DNA of 43,374 bases from Chara braunii (GCA_003427395.1 BFEA01000013.1:3159361-3202734), one strand, 5' to 3'. Positions 1 through 9,977 are shown, numbered from the stretch's first letter. Notes: generated by a model from the sequence alone, not told the origin. Numbers and translations are program-made.

Positions 1-116
1 CCTTGCTTCCATCATCGACCTGACCAAGACCTTTGCAGTTCGCCTTGCTTCCATCATCGACCTGACCAAGACCCTTGCAGTTCGCCTTGCTTCCATCATC
101 GACCTGACCAAGACCT
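1..116 (+). repeat. 42-bp tandem repeat, about 2.8 copies
   Basis: Units start at 1, 43 and 85 and differ by only one or two bases. The period is a multiple of three and the frame starting at base 2 is open through all copies, giving a 14-residue repeat beginning LASIIDLTKT. The array is cut by the window edge, so total copy number is unknown. It could be the end of a repetitive protein or a coding-neutral minisatellite near the 3' end of an upstream element. Confidence 0.9.
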
Positions 117-223
117 CCTTCAAGACCCCTATTGCTGTCGCTGACCTGGGACTGCTCAAGGCTCCCGAAGACCCCTTCTTGCTGCCGATCAAGACACTTG
201 AAGACCCCCCCTGGACCCTGTGA
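2..223 (+). CDS. 3' end of an open frame made of 14-residue repeats
   Basis: The frame starting at base 2 is open for 73 codons up to TGA at 221-223. The first 39 or so residues are the 14-residue repeat (LASIIDLTKT followed by a short variable part). The rest is proline- and leucine-rich and ends in LEDPPWTL. I do not recognise the family. The N-terminus lies outside the window. Because the period is 42 bp, stop codons would be absent in this frame by chance once one unit is open, so coding status is uncertain. It may be the tail of a retroelement protein, since a polypurine tract and LTR-like start follow at 874-889. Confidence 0.25.
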   Translation, partial: LASIIDLTKTFAVRLASIIDLTKTLAVRLASIIDLTKTSFKTPIAVADLGLLKAPEDPFLLPIKTLEDPPWTL

Positions 224-888
224 CCCATTGCAGACCTCCGACTCTGTACCCACATCCCATCAAACATCCCAGCCCTTGTACATGCAAACTGTGCCCTTGA
301 ACCTTACAACAAACAATTTTTATTTTTTTCGTCCCCTTCGTCCCCTTACAACCTATAACCCTGTAGAATTTCCACTAAAATACCCGTTCACCCTTGTAGA
401 ACATCAATAGGAAACCCTGTTACCTGCAGACCATCAATAGGAAACCCAGTTACCTCTTCACCCTTGTCAACCATCTATAGGACTACCCTCTTCCCCCTGC
501 AGCACCCCTAGTTCATCATTAGCAGATCCCTGTTTCCCTAACTATTGTCTCCAGTACCCACAAGAACATTGATAGACATCCCCTGTTCCCCTGACCATTG
601 TTTCCCTTCCCAGTAGAACTTCAATAGAAGTCCCCTGTTCCCTGAACTTTGTTCCCCATTAACCTATAGCAAACCATGCAGTCCCCTTAGTTCATCAGTA
701 GGACATCTCTTTTCACCAGTACCAAACCCTGTTTCCTCTTACTCACGCAGCCCATGCCACCCACATTATACCCCTCTTCCCTTTCGACTTGTTAACCAGT
801 GATCGGCCCCGTCCCGTCGTTTACAGATTTCGGCATTGCTTCATGATTTTTGGCAGTCGGGACGTTGCCTTCTAGAGGGAGGGGATAG
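224..888 (+). repeat. CT-rich non-coding stretch with degenerate 30-bp repeats
   Basis: No gene seen. From about 380 to 760 a loose 30-bp unit recurs, for example CATCAATAGGAAACCC starting at 402 and 432, with more diverged versions later (ATCTATAGG, TTCAATAGAAG, ATCAGTAGG). The strand is rich in C and T and poor in G. It ends in a purine run (AGAGGGAGGGGATAG, 874-888) just before a TGTTACGG LTR-like start. This fits the 3' untranslated part of an LTR element mostly outside the window. Confidence 0.5.
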
Positions 889-1450
889 TGTTACGGACGC
901 CGCCAGGGCTCGATCCCTGGTCTATCTTTTTGCTGTTTCGGCTGCATCCCGTTTTCGGCCTGGCACCCTTTTTCCAGACCCCTCCTTTGGTACCGTAGGA
1001 TTTTGGAAAACTGGCGCCATGCTGCAATTCGGGAGCCACTTTCAAATACCGCATTTTTCAGTTCTGCCCTCGGGGCCTTTGCAGAAATGCCCCTGGTACT
1101 GAACATGTCACCGGTACTTATACCGGCTCCCCGTACGGTACGGGGACCAGTCTCGTACCAGTTTTCTGCTGCTGTACTCGTACTCAGTGTGACTTGCTGT
1201 TTGGGTCTTCGAAACCAAGACTTCGACTTTGTGCCTCAGCCCCTGGTTTGCGTCTGGTCGAGTTCAGTCGCGTGAGTGAGTGAGTGTGTGTGTGCTCTCA
1301 CTCTCTCTCTCCCTCTGCTCCCTCCTCGTCCTCTGCCTCTGCGCTCGTTACAGTAGTACTAGGGTCTAGGCTAGAGATCATAGTTGACAGGGCTCTCTAC
1401 GAACCCTGTGGTCCATAGATTGAGTCAGTCTTAGGTTGGGTCAGTCTGGG
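889..1450 (+). repeat. Putative LTR (3' end not defined)
   Basis: TGTTACGG directly follows a 15-nt polypurine tract, the arrangement expected at the start of a 3' LTR of a Ty3/gypsy element. A CAGGGCTCGATCC motif close to the start is shared with the confirmed LTR at 7901 (there at about 7942), suggesting distant relationship. The block also holds clustered GTAC palindromes (1093-1161) and a GT/CT-rich stretch (1271-1330). I could not place the 3' end or a primer-binding site. It is either the 3' LTR of an upstream element or a diverged 5' LTR of element 1. Confidence 0.4.
1093..1161. repeat. Nested GTAC-centred inverted repeats
   Basis: Outer arms CTGGTAC (1093-1099) and GTACCAG (1155-1161) enclose CCGGTA/TACCGG and a perfect 19-nt palindrome (1128-1146) with arms TCCCCGTAC and GTACGGGGA around one G. 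The cluster lies within the putative LTR. Confidence 0.8.
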
Positions 1451-1503
1451 GAGAGTCTAAGTGGTGAGGAGTGGAACCATCCTGTGGTTGTGCATCTATC
1501 ACC

Positions 1504-3174
1504 ATGGTTGACACGCATACAGGAGCGAGCACCTCCCCTTATACAACAATGCAGGATGCAAAGGCCGCTGCCATCCTAAGAGAGAGAAGAGAGAAGGTGG
1601 CCAAGAAGAAGGCCCTGATAGAGGAACAGGCGGCGAAGATGAGGAAGATTGAGGAAGAGATGGCCAGAGAGAACGAGAGGCTAAGGAGACAAGAAGAAGC
1701 GAAGCTCAAGGCGGTAGAAGAGGAGGAAGAGGAGGAAGAGGAGGAAGAGGAGGAAGAACAGCCACTGGAAAGGCGAAGGGCAGGAGGAAGAGGTGAACCC
1801 AGTGGCACAAAAGAGGACCTAATGGAGAAGAAGATTACATAGTGGGTTGCTGGATTGTCCCTGGGAGAAGATGAGGAGGCCTTAATGTATGTGCCCAGGG
1901 AAGAACAGGAGGCGGTCGTGAAAGAGTGGGATGCTGAAGAAGATCCACTCAAGCAGGTGTTGGAAGATGAGAAAAGGATGGAGTGGAAGTTTCGTCTGAC
2001 AAGGGAAAGGAAAAGAAGGATGGAGGCGGCGCGCCAAGCGGCGAAAGAGTTGGAGGAGATAAAGAAGCAGAGAGATCAAATGACGACGTGGGTGGATTTA
2101 CTGGGGAAGATGGAAATTATGGCGAGGAACATAGAACGCCTGGCACAAGTCCAGAAAGAACAATTTTTATTTGGTAGAAGTCAGGACATTGTCGTGCGTT
2201 CTATACGATTGGGGCTCAAGGACTTTGCACGGGAACTAGCAACACAAGTGGGCTCCGAAGTGAGGGCCCGCCTAGAAGGCACAGAGCGGTATTGCACAGG
2301 CGCCATAGAGGGCGCCAGATTGACCGCCCCCAAAGAGGAGGAGGCACGTCCTCGTAGGGAGCCTGTCAAGGTCAAGTTTCCCGATTCCTACAACGGGAAG
2401 AAGGAAGAAAACTTTGACAATTGGGAAGCAAATGTCAAAACATACATGCATTTACAGAAAGTTTCCCCAGATGAGCAAGTCCTAATAGCTATCCACGCTC
2501 TGAAGGAAGAAGCCGCCAGTTTTGCCCGTTCCCTGGTCCGCGCCGCTAATTGTAATGATGATGTAGTTGCGTATTCTGCCTTCACCCCCCTCGTTGACTT
2601 CCTTAAGTTATTGCGCGAACGATTTGCAGACAATTCGCGCAGTGTTAAAGCCTCCGATAAGTTGCAGACTATCCATTCTCGTCAGTGGAAGAGTGCCAAG
2701 GCACTCAAAGGTGTAATGGATGAGTTGGTAGTTGTTCCAGACCATGGGGTCACAGGGACCCAATTGGTCAACCTCTTCTACCGGGCTATGCCCGAACAGT
2801 TGCGCGGGCACTTCTTTGAGAAGAGTCAACAGCCCACCATGACCTATGACGCATTGAGCAGGGAAGTGGTGGCATTTGAAGCAAGGTCCATGTCAGTTTC
2901 CACTTTCTGGCACAAGGACCTGGACAAGGGGAAAAAGGGTCGCACTATCTCCGGACAGGTTAAGACCAAGGATCGCTTGATCCTTACATTAGATGAGGGT
3001 AGTGTTGACGAAGTCCCCTACGAGCAGTTTGAGTGGGGGCTAGAGGAGGAGGACAGTGGTGTGAGCCAAGGGAGGACTTACGCTACTGTTGCGGTTGGAG
3101 GGAGGCTGCAAGGAGGAGGTAGAGGCCAGGGACAAGGGGGCCGGGCCTCAGGTGGTCGTACCCAAGGCGTTTAG
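1504..3174 (+). pseudogene. Gag of element 1 (one internal stop)
   Basis: Structural protein that would form the particle and bind the RNA. The ATG at 1504 sits in a near-ideal eukaryotic context (CACCATGG). Residues 10-90 are charged and coiled-coil-like with a run of about 15 Glu from a GAG/GAA microsatellite. TAG at 1840-1842 replaces a Glu codon (element 2 has GAG there) and the same frame then continues to 3174. The central part (PDSYNGKKEENFDNWEANVK onward, near residues 295-460) resembles the retrotransposon Gag domain; the C-terminus is Gly/Gln/Arg-rich. The frame ends at TAG 3172-3174; the nucleocapsid part continues in another frame. Element 2 carries a homologous copy. Confidence 0.85.
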
Positions 3175-3600
3175 GGGGTTGGTGGCAAAGGAAACCGCCA
3201 AGAGGGAGGCAGGGGTCAAGGTCCCCCGCAAAACCGTTCTGGGAATAGGTCGCCTAATAGGGGTAACAGATCACCCTATAGGAGAGGAGGATGGCACCCA
3301 GGTCTGCCACAGGGTAGGCCTTGGGAAGACTTGGGCCTGGACCAACGCGTATGGCAACAACGTGTGGACCAGGGGCAGTGAATCTATTGCAGTGACCCTG
3401 GCCACATTATTAAATTTTGTCCAAAGTATAGAGAGGTCCGATCGGCTGCTCAGGGGTCAAAAGGCAGTCGCCAGTAGGGGTAGCAACTGCCCCTACCATA
3501 AGGCCATGTGGGGAAACGAGCGCAAGCCGGCAGGAAACTTCCACACCACGTGCGCCTATGGCAGAGGTTGCAGGCCGGTGCCTAAATAGCTGTCCAGAGA
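3165..3600 (+). pseudogene. Nucleocapsid (CCHC) part of element 1 gag, broken
   Basis: Arg/Gly/Asn-rich sequence precedes a zinc knuckle at 3379-3420 with spacing CX2CX4HX4C: Cys 3388, His 3403, Cys 3418. The codon for the first Cys is TGA (3379-3381), one base from TGC. The knuckle would bind element RNA during packaging. In element 2 a 124-bp deletion between AG repeats removes exactly this part. Following sequence, including CCTAAATAGCTGTCC near 3580, leads into the protease region. Confidence 0.7.
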
Positions 3601-4370
3601 CTGCTTGTGTCACAGTCTCTTTAGGCACTTCCCTCACAGGCGTGGCCGATGAGTTGAAGGAGAGAATGCCCGCCTGGGCCAAGATGAAGAAGGAGAGTAG
3701 AGGGAAGCTAGTCTTGGTAGATGTATAGATTTTTAGAGGCAAAGTAGGGGCCCTCGTAGACAGTGGGGCCACTCGCAGCTATCTTAGTAGGAAGGCGCTG
3801 CAGAACTTGAAGTTAGGATTAAAAGTCCAAAAGCTATCAGACCCCGTAGTAAGTATCCTCGCATATAATCGCACGATGCGAGTCGAGGATTATGTAGAGG
3901 GAGTCCAAGCGTACTTCCGCCTAGAGAAAGATGGGAAAGTGGAGAAAGTCCTCCATTCCCTGACTCTCCTCGTAGAAGATAGCCTTCCTTTCGACATAGT
4001 CCTAGGTATGGACTGGGGAGAGGCAGCAGGGGCCACACTCCATTTGAGAGAGCACGAGTGTAGGCTCCCTAGTCCATCAAGCGGAATCAAGACTGCCCGT
4101 CTGTTTCATGTGTTCGGAGTAGACAACTCCTTGGCACACTGTTGTCTCAGAGCTCCTGCGTTCGCAAGGTTAGTAAAGGAGCAGCAGCTAGAGGAACAGG
4201 TTTTCGTAGCCTATGTTAGGCTAGTGATGGAGCCTAAAGAGGAGAAGCCTATAGACCCTGCTATTGCCAAGCTGCTGGAAGAGTTTACAGACTTAGTGAA
4301 GCCGCCAGCAGTAGTACCGCGACCTATCCAGCATCGCATTGAAATAGAACCTGGCGGTAGGACTCCCAAG
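3600..4370 (+). pseudogene. Aspartic protease and linker of element 1
   Basis: Retropepsin-type protease that would cut the polyprotein. The active-site motif LVDSGATRSY has Asp at 3759-3761 and is intact; a second hallmark, DIVLGMDWGEAAGA, follows near 4000. TAG at 3726-3728 interrupts the frame 11 codons before the catalytic Asp. From 3807 the frame stays open to 4454 and runs through a linker (EEFTDLVKPP) to the start of RT ([20 protein letters not shown]). Element 2 carries a closely similar copy. Confidence 0.85.
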
Positions 4371-5795
4371 GGAGCAGTGTATAGGATGTCCCCGGGGGAG
4401 TTGGAGGAGCTGCGCAAGCAATTAGACGAGCTCCTAGAAAAAGGGTTGGATTAGGCCCAATTCGTCTCCCTTTGGACAACCTGTTCTAGTTGTCCCCAAG
4501 AAGGAGGGAGAGCTTAGGATGTGCATAGACTATAGGGGTCTGAACGCAATCACAGTGAAGAATGCTGAACCACTGCCCAGGATAGACGATCTCTTATAGA
4601 TCAAGTGCAGGGGTGCAGATATTTCTCAAAGATAGATTGGAAGTCCGGATATCATCAGATAGAGGTCCACCCTGATGATCAGTATAAGACAACTTTCCGG
4701 ACTAGATATGGGCATTATGAGTTTATAGTGATGCCCTTTGGACTAACCAATGCGCCATCGACTTTTCAGCGTTGTATGAACGACTTGTTCAGGCCGTGGT
4801 TAGATAGGTTTGTAGTAGTTTACCTAGACGATATTCTAGTATTTAGGGAGACCCTCCAAGAGCATCAGGGTCATCTGAGGCAGGTCTTGGAGAAGCTATG
4901 AGAAGCTAACTTCAAGATCAATGCGAAGAAGTGCGAGTGGGCGAAGACCCAAGTATTGTATCAAGGCCATGTCTTAGAAAGAGACGACATCAAACCCGAA
5001 GACAACAAAATTGCAGCGATTCGAGATTGGCCTACACCCCGCACGTTGACAGAATTGCGGTCGTTCCTAGGCCTAGCCAACTACTATAGGAAGTTCGTGA
5101 GGAACTTCTCCACCATCGCTGCACCCCTTCACAGGTTGTTGAAGAAAGAAGCGATCTGGATGTGGGACAAGGACTGTACATCTGCCATGAAGAAGTTAAA
5201 GCATGCATTAATAGAGTATCCGGTCCTTAAGGTAGTCGATCCGTCCTTACCTTTCGGCGTCACGCCTGACGCGAGCCAGTACGGCATAGGTGTTGTACTA
5301 CAGCAAGACGATGGCCATGGATATAGGCCCGTAGAGTTCATGTCTGCTAGGATCCCTTCAGAGAAGGTAGCGACATCTACCTAAGAGAGGGAACTCTACG
5401 CTCTCAGGCAAGCTCTAGAACATTGGAAGCACTACTTGCTTGGGAGGCACTTTAAAGTCTACTCAGACCATGAGATGTTAAGGTGGTTGAAGACGCAGAC
5501 CAAGATGACACCTAAGTTGACTAGGTGGGCCGCAGAGTTAGACCAGTATGATTTGGAGCTCAAGCCAGTCAAAGGGAAATATAACGTAGTTGCGGATGCT
5601 CTGAGTAGGAGAGCTGACTACTTCGGGGCAATAGTTCACTATCTGGACATAGAGAGAGACCTGCAGCAAAAGGTTAGAGATGCGTATGCACAGGACCCTA
5701 TCTATAGCGACCTTCGCAAGAGGGTCAAGGAAACCCCGGAAGCCGAACCAGATTACCGCACTACGACGGATTACTATTTGAGAAGACTAACATAG
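4371..5795 (+). pseudogene. Reverse transcriptase and RNase H of element 1
   Basis: RNA-dependent DNA polymerase plus RNase H. The RT fingers ([10 protein letters not shown]), motif A ([10 protein letters not shown], catalytic Asp present), [12 protein letters not shown] and motif C ([10 protein letters not shown]) are readable. A one-base insertion near 4443 and a two-base insertion near 4595 shift the frame; TGA at 4899 (a CGA Arg codon by comparison) and TAA at 5382 (Tyr) add stops. RNase H starts at about 5250; its usual TDAS motif is PDAS here, keeping the Asp. The RNase H end (DALSRRADYFG) precedes TAG at 5793-5795. Confidence 0.9.
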
Positions 5796-5799
5796 TGGA

Positions 5800-6636
5800 C
5801 AGATTGTGTGTCCCCAACAGTGAAGAGATCCGTAGTTTAATCCTACGGGAATGTCACGATACAGAGGGACACTTTGGTTGGCAAAAGACTCTAGCCAACC
5901 TAATGCACACGTACACCTAGCCAGGGATGAAGAATGACTGCATAGAGTATGTTCGCAGTTGTAAAGTTTGCCAGAGAAATACGACTACTACGCGTGCCCC
6001 GCTAGGTCTTCTCAGACCCTTGCCTATTCCTGACCAGCCAAAAGATTTAGTACCCATTGACTTTATGGATGCTGGCGTCAAGAGTAGGCACGGTAAGAGC
6101 CAAGTCATGGTCGTAGTTGATAGATTTAGCAAATATGTTGTTTTTATTCCCTTGCCTTCTGAGGCACGTACAGAGTTAGTGATTCAAAAGTTTTTTGAGC
6201 ATTGGGTCAATGAGCACGGGGTCCCATTGTCCATAGTTAGTGATAGAGACACCCGGTTCACTAGTCAGAACTGGCAGGAGTTGATGAGAGTATATGGCTC
6301 CAAGTTGTTAATGGCATATGGCCGTCATCCAGAGATCAACGGTCAGACTGAACAGATGAATAAGGTCCTGCAGCAAGTTCTGCGTATGTATATTAGACCT
6401 GGTCAAGTCAATTTGGACGAGATGCTCCCAAAGGTAGCCGACGCCTACAACAACAACGTGCACTTGTCTACCTGCCGCACTCCCAACGAGTTACATAAGT
6501 CTTTCAGACCGCGTAGACCATTTGAAGGACTTAACCGGGATCAGATACAGAGGCTACCGCCCGGTACTGGGGAGTTTGCGCTACAGCACGAAAAAGAGTT
6601 AGCTACCGTGATAGAGAACCTCAGGAAGGTCCAGCA
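5800..6636 (+). pseudogene. Integrase of element 1, truncated copy A
   Basis: DDE integrase that would insert the cDNA. The HHCC zinc domain (CHDTEGHFGWQK and SCKVCQ) is present, but TAG at 5918-5920 replaces a Trp codon within it. The catalytic core has Asp in PIDFMD, Asp in IVSDRDTRF and Glu in NGQTEQMN. The homology ends at CAGCACCGA (about 6636), where unrelated sequence follows and runs to a stop at 6692-6694. The same part of integrase starts again at 6862. Confidence 0.85.
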
Positions 6637-6861
6637 CCGACAATGGGACCCCGTGCTCACTGACCCAATGATCAAAAAACTTTTGAGTCACTAACTCTGT
6701 ACATGCCTCAGAAGGCAAGGGAATAAAAACAGCATAAACCTAAACTAAGGCACAACGTACCTCCTGTATAAGAATGCACGTACACAACACCACCAATGGT
6801 ACTTGCCAAAAAGAGTGAAGCTCAGTGTATAAGCGGCGCCTTGTTATCAAGAATTCAAGTT
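6637..6861. other. Foreign 225-bp spacer between two integrase copies
   Basis: This AT-richer stretch has no similarity that I can see to elements 1 or 2, although it lies inside integrase. No long open frame, tRNA or LTR end is visible. It separates copy A from a partial second copy, so it may be filler from repair or template switching, or the trace of a deleted insertion. Confidence 0.7.
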
Positions 6862-7903
6862 GCTGTTTTTATTCCCTTGCCTTCTGAGTACAAAGTTAGT
6901 GATCCAAAAGTTTTTTGATCATTAGGTCAGTGAGCACGGGGTCCCATTGTCCATAGTTAGTGATAGAGACACCCGGTTCACTAGTCAGAACTGACAGGAG
7001 TTGATGAGAGTCTAGGGCTCCAAGTTGTTAATGTCATCTGGCCGTCATCCAGAGACCAACGGTCAGACTGAACAGATGAATAAGGTCCTGCAGCAAGTTT
7101 TGCGTATGTATATTAGACCTGATCAAGTCAATTGGGACGAGATGCTCCCAAAGGTAGCCAGCGCCTACAACAACAGCGTGCACTTGTCTACCTGTCGCAC
7201 TCCCAACGAGTTACATAAGTCTTTCAGACCGCGTAGACCATTTGAAGGACTTAACCGGGATCAGATACAGAGGCTACCGCCCGGTACTAGGGAGTTTGCG
7301 CTACAGCACGAAAAAGAGTTAGCTATAGTGATAGAGAACCTCAGGAAGGCCCAGCACCGAATGATAGAGCAAGCTAATAAACACCGTCGCCCATCACAGT
7401 TTCAAGTAGGCGACTTAGTCTGGGTCAAGTCTAAAGAGTTTGCTCCTGAGGAGAACATCTCGCAAAAGTTACTGCCCGCGTATAGGGGACCGTGGCCAGT
7501 TCTAGAAGTCAAGGGCGGAGAGGATGGGTCGTCCTAGACAGTAGAGATCCCAGCGCACCTCCACACCTACCCGGTCTTCCATGCATCCAAGTTGTTGCCC
7601 TGCACAGTGAGTGATCAGTTCCCGTCGAGGTCTATAATCCCTCCGGATATGAATGGCAGGTACGACATTGACGGCATCGTAGGTGAAGATGTGTTCAAAG
7701 CAGGGGGTAGAGGTCGTCCACAGAAACAATACAAGGTCCAATTTGCCTATCAGGAGCCAGAGGACGACCGCTGGTGTACGAGAACCGAACTTCTAGAGAC
7801 AGCTCCCGACATAGTTAGAGCCTATGAGAGAGAAGAAAGGGAAAGGTCCTGCCTTGGACTGAATTATTCTCGGAGGACCTCGAATTTAGGCCGGCGGGAG
7901 TGA
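6862..7903 (+). pseudogene. Integrase copy B and chromodomain-like tail of element 1
   Basis: The first 490 bp repeat copy A from TTTTTATTCCCTTGCC onward, then continue to the true C-terminus. Early stops (TAG from TGG near 6925, TGA near 6994, TAG near 7014) disable the core, but from 7025 a long frame carries NGQTEQMN, the GPY-like segment (YRGPWPVLEVKGGEDG) and, from about 7650, a chromodomain-like region (YKVQFAYQEPEDDRW, then RAYE). TAG at 7535-7537 replaces a Tyr codon; the frame is otherwise continuous. A small frameshift near 7840 makes the ORF end at TGA 7901-7903, which is the first bases of the LTR. Copy B resembles element 2 more than copy A does. Confidence 0.85.
7869..7900 (+). 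promoter_or_regulatory. Pre-LTR palindrome and polypurine tract
   Basis: CTCGGAGGACCTCG (7869-7882) is followed after 18 nt by the LTR start; the last bases CCGGCGGGAG are a short purine-rich tract, the likely plus-strand primer. The same palindrome lies at the same distance before the LTR of element 2 (19983-19996), and CTCGGAGGTCCTCG occurs at 34250-34263 at the end of element 6. Confidence 0.6.
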
Positions 7904-8113
7904 AACGGTTTTCACCTGTCAGCAGTAGCGAGCGCAGATCCCAGGGCTCGATCCTTAGTTCCCACCTTACCTGTGTACAGTATATGTGTTGACCCCTAGT
8001 GTTTGAACCCGTGACCTGTGTTTTGACAGTTGTTGTTGTCTGTCGTAGGTCGGTGTAGGGGTAGGGGTTCGATCTGTAGACCTGTCGGATAGGAGTCCTA
8101 GTGAGTTCTAGAA

Positions 8114-8175
8114 GTCGTAGCTGCTACAGTCGTGAAAGGTCAAGGTCATAGCTGCTACAGTACCGAAAGGCCAAG
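8114..8175 (+). repeat. 31-bp tandem repeat in LTR, two copies
   Basis: Units 8114-8144 and 8145-8175 share GTCRTAGCTGCTACAGT and GAAAGGYCAAG. They lie upstream of the TATA box, where U3 enhancers sit in LTRs. The element 2 LTR has three units of the same length. Confidence 0.85.
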
Positions 8176-8402
8176 CCTATAGGAAGTGGCCTTTCGGAGT
8201 AGGCTCACGTTAGGCAGAGGCAAGTGGGCAAGTGGTGGAGCCAACTTCAGTGTGTTAGCAGTGCAACTGCAGTGAGGTTGCGGTCCAACCCCATGCAGTC
8301 AGCGGTACGGTCCAATCAGTCCCAGTCCAGTCCAGCAAGTACCATACGGGATTGTGTGCACAATGGGCCGATGGAAAAGGGCCAGACCAGCGAGCTACAG
8401 AG

Positions 8403-8410
8403 GTATAAAT
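8403..8410 (+). promoter_or_regulatory. TATA box of LTR 1
   Basis: GGTATAAATCAGTAGGCAG is conserved in the related LTR as AGTATAAATCAAGAGGCAG, while surrounding bases have diverged. This is the likely core promoter of the element. Confidence 0.65.
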
Positions 8411-8837
8411 CAGTAGGCAGCGTCCAGCCATTCATTCATTCCTGCGTAAGCCATTCGGAAGCGCTGCCATAGCGACTTGTGCGAGGTGGTCTGCAGTGAG
8501 CCCGAGGACGAAGTGGGTGAGAAGGAGATAGCCACAACGATAGGGTAGTAGCGTGCGTAGCCGCCATAGCTGTAGGTGTGTGTGAGTGTGTGCGCGAGGG
8601 TACACAGTGTTGGGTGTGGGATATCCAGGGTGATCCTGTGCGCGAACAACAGTGTCGAGTGAGTGACGACAGAGAGTTGTACAGGCGATGTGCCACCATA
8701 GCCAGTGGAAGTGAACTTGTATCTGAACTGAGTTCTTGGTACTATATCTCTGAGTTCTGAGTGGGCGCCTGGTGCCTGTTTGCTGCGCAACCTGTTTGCA
8801 TACGTGTGAAGTGTGAATGAATGCGAGTCTGATTGCA

Positions 8838-9363
8838 TTGTGGAAAATCGCAATAGCGCAACACCTCAAATTTCCGTTTTCGTTTTTCTGAAAATTCGAA
8901 ATTTCGTTGTTGGAAATCCGGAATATTTTTCTAAAATTTCGATTTCCTGTTGCAGTTTCCCGTTATTTGGAAATCCGATTTTTTTTTTGTTGAAAAATGG
9001 TATGGGAAATCCCTCTTGCAGTTATCATTTTCCAAACTAGGCGTACTCTCATCTCAGTAATTCCGAATATTTTTTTTTGTATTTTATTTTTGGAATTCTT
9101 TTATCGGATAATCATTTGCAGTCTGAAAGTTTGAAATTTTTTCCTCACTGGTAATTTCGCACTTCAGGGGGAATTGGGAGGCCTACTGAACTTGCAAATG
9201 AGTATTTTTTTCCTCGCGATTTTTTTTGCAGAGTTCAAACTTTTCTTTTTGATCGGTGGCTCCTTATCTGGGCGATCAACCCACCCCTCCCCACCTATGT
9301 TGTTGCCCCCTCTGGTCTTCCCTATCTGTCTTTGGGTACCCCTACGGCAACATTGGTGAGTTG
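8838..9363. other. AT-rich intergenic block before element B
   Basis: No gene seen. Positions 8838-9250 are T-rich with recurring GGAAATCCG and GAAATTTCG-like words. From about 9250 composition shifts to GC-rich with CCCACCCCTCCCC. It may be the diverged 5' LTR and leader of element B, but I see no matching partner or clear TG/CA ends. Confidence 0.4.
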
Positions 9364-9473
9364 CCACGTCAGAAGGCCACGTCAGCAGGCCACTTCGCAG
9401 ACCACGTCAGTCGACAGCCGCACCACGTCAACAGCCGAACAGTGCTACATCAGCAGCAAGGAGTGCCACGTCA
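9364..9473 (+). promoter_or_regulatory. Array of five CCACGTCA motifs
   Basis: Exact CCACGTCA occurs at 9364, 9377, 9402, 9423 and 9466, with degenerate versions near 9389 and 9444. The reverse complement TGACGTGG is the hexamer/ACGT-core site known for plant bZIP factors. The array is 50-160 bp upstream of the element B gag start, so it could be regulatory or simply a repetitive leader. Confidence 0.5.
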
Positions 9474-9520
9474 ACAGTCCTCCGGCCTGATCTGTGCTCA
9501 CCCACTTACAAACAGCCGGC

Positions 9521-9976
9521 ATGGATCAGAAGCCCGGGGAAACGGCCGAGGCCTATCAGGCTCGGATGATGGCTTTGTTTACCGAAGCCAAGCAACGGGC
9601 AGATGAGGTAGTAGCCGCATAGAAAAAGAAGGCAAAGGACGCCGAGAAGGCACGTCTGTCGGCAATCGAACAACAGCGCCAGCAAGACGAGGCAGCAACA
9701 AAGGCTGCCGATGAAGGACGAAATCAACGGCACGAGAAGATATTCAACGGAGAGCGAGCTTTGCTCACAATGGCAGCGGACTGGCAAGCCGAGGCCGAGA
9801 ATGGTAAGATGGAAGAGAGTGAAAGCAAGATCGCTCTACTCCTCTCCCATTTCACGGATCTCCTGGCAACGTGCATTGCACAACAGGAGGACATCCACAG
9901 CCTCGACGACGCGGATCAGACGCACAACCAGGCGTTAGCTCAACTCAACAACCGCCTCCAGCAGCTGGAGCAATGA
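9521..9976 (+). pseudogene. Gag N-terminus of element B, coiled coil
   Basis: ATG at 9521 opens MDQKPGETAEAYQARM. The 150-residue segment is rich in Ala, Glu, Gln and Lys with heptad-like spacing (ending in HNQALAQLNNRLQQLEQ), so a coiled coil is likely. TAG at 9620-9622 interrupts after 33 codons and the frame then continues to TGA at 9974-9976. The rest of gag is in another frame from about 9978, so a small indel lies at the junction. Confidence 0.75.
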
Positions 9977-9977
9977 C

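Larger units (their letters stand above)
1450..8837 (+). mobile_element. Element 1: decayed Ty3/gypsy chromodomain retrotransposon
   Basis: Order of parts is gag, CCHC knuckle, aspartic protease, reverse transcriptase, RNase H, integrase, chromodomain-like tail, 3' LTR. This order, with integrase after RNase H, is diagnostic of the Ty3/gypsy superfamily. The 3' LTR (7901-8837) is recognised by comparison with the related LTR at 20015-21019. No matching 5' LTR is present upstream of gag. Nonsense codons occur at 1840, 3379, 3726, 4899, 5382, 5918 and 7535, with frameshifts at about 4443 and 4595, so this copy is not autonomous. The left boundary is approximate. Confidence 0.9.
7901..8837 (+). 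repeat. 3' LTR of element 1 (937 bp)
   Basis: Begins TGAAACGG and ends GATTGCA, so it has TG...CA termini. Both ends were set by where similarity to the LTR at 20015-21019 starts and stops. It contains a 31-bp tandem repeat (8114-8175), a TATAAAT box (8403) and, downstream of that, the presumed transcription start region. Identity to the second LTR looks moderate, so the two elements are old or belong to different subfamilies. Confidence 0.85.

Noticed and set aside
1447-1503. Primer-binding site for element 1
   Set aside because: TGG-containing words occur, but none is a convincing match to a tRNA 3' end and no LTR edge precedes them.
1539-1952. Minus-strand Ser-rich open frame
   Set aside because: It is the antisense of the Glu-rich microsatellite in gag; composition follows from GAG/GAA codons read backward.
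930-7970. tRNA B-box-like GGCTCGATCC in the LTRs (about 908 and 7942)
   Set aside because: No matching A box or cloverleaf nearby; more likely a short conserved LTR motif than a SINE or tRNA.
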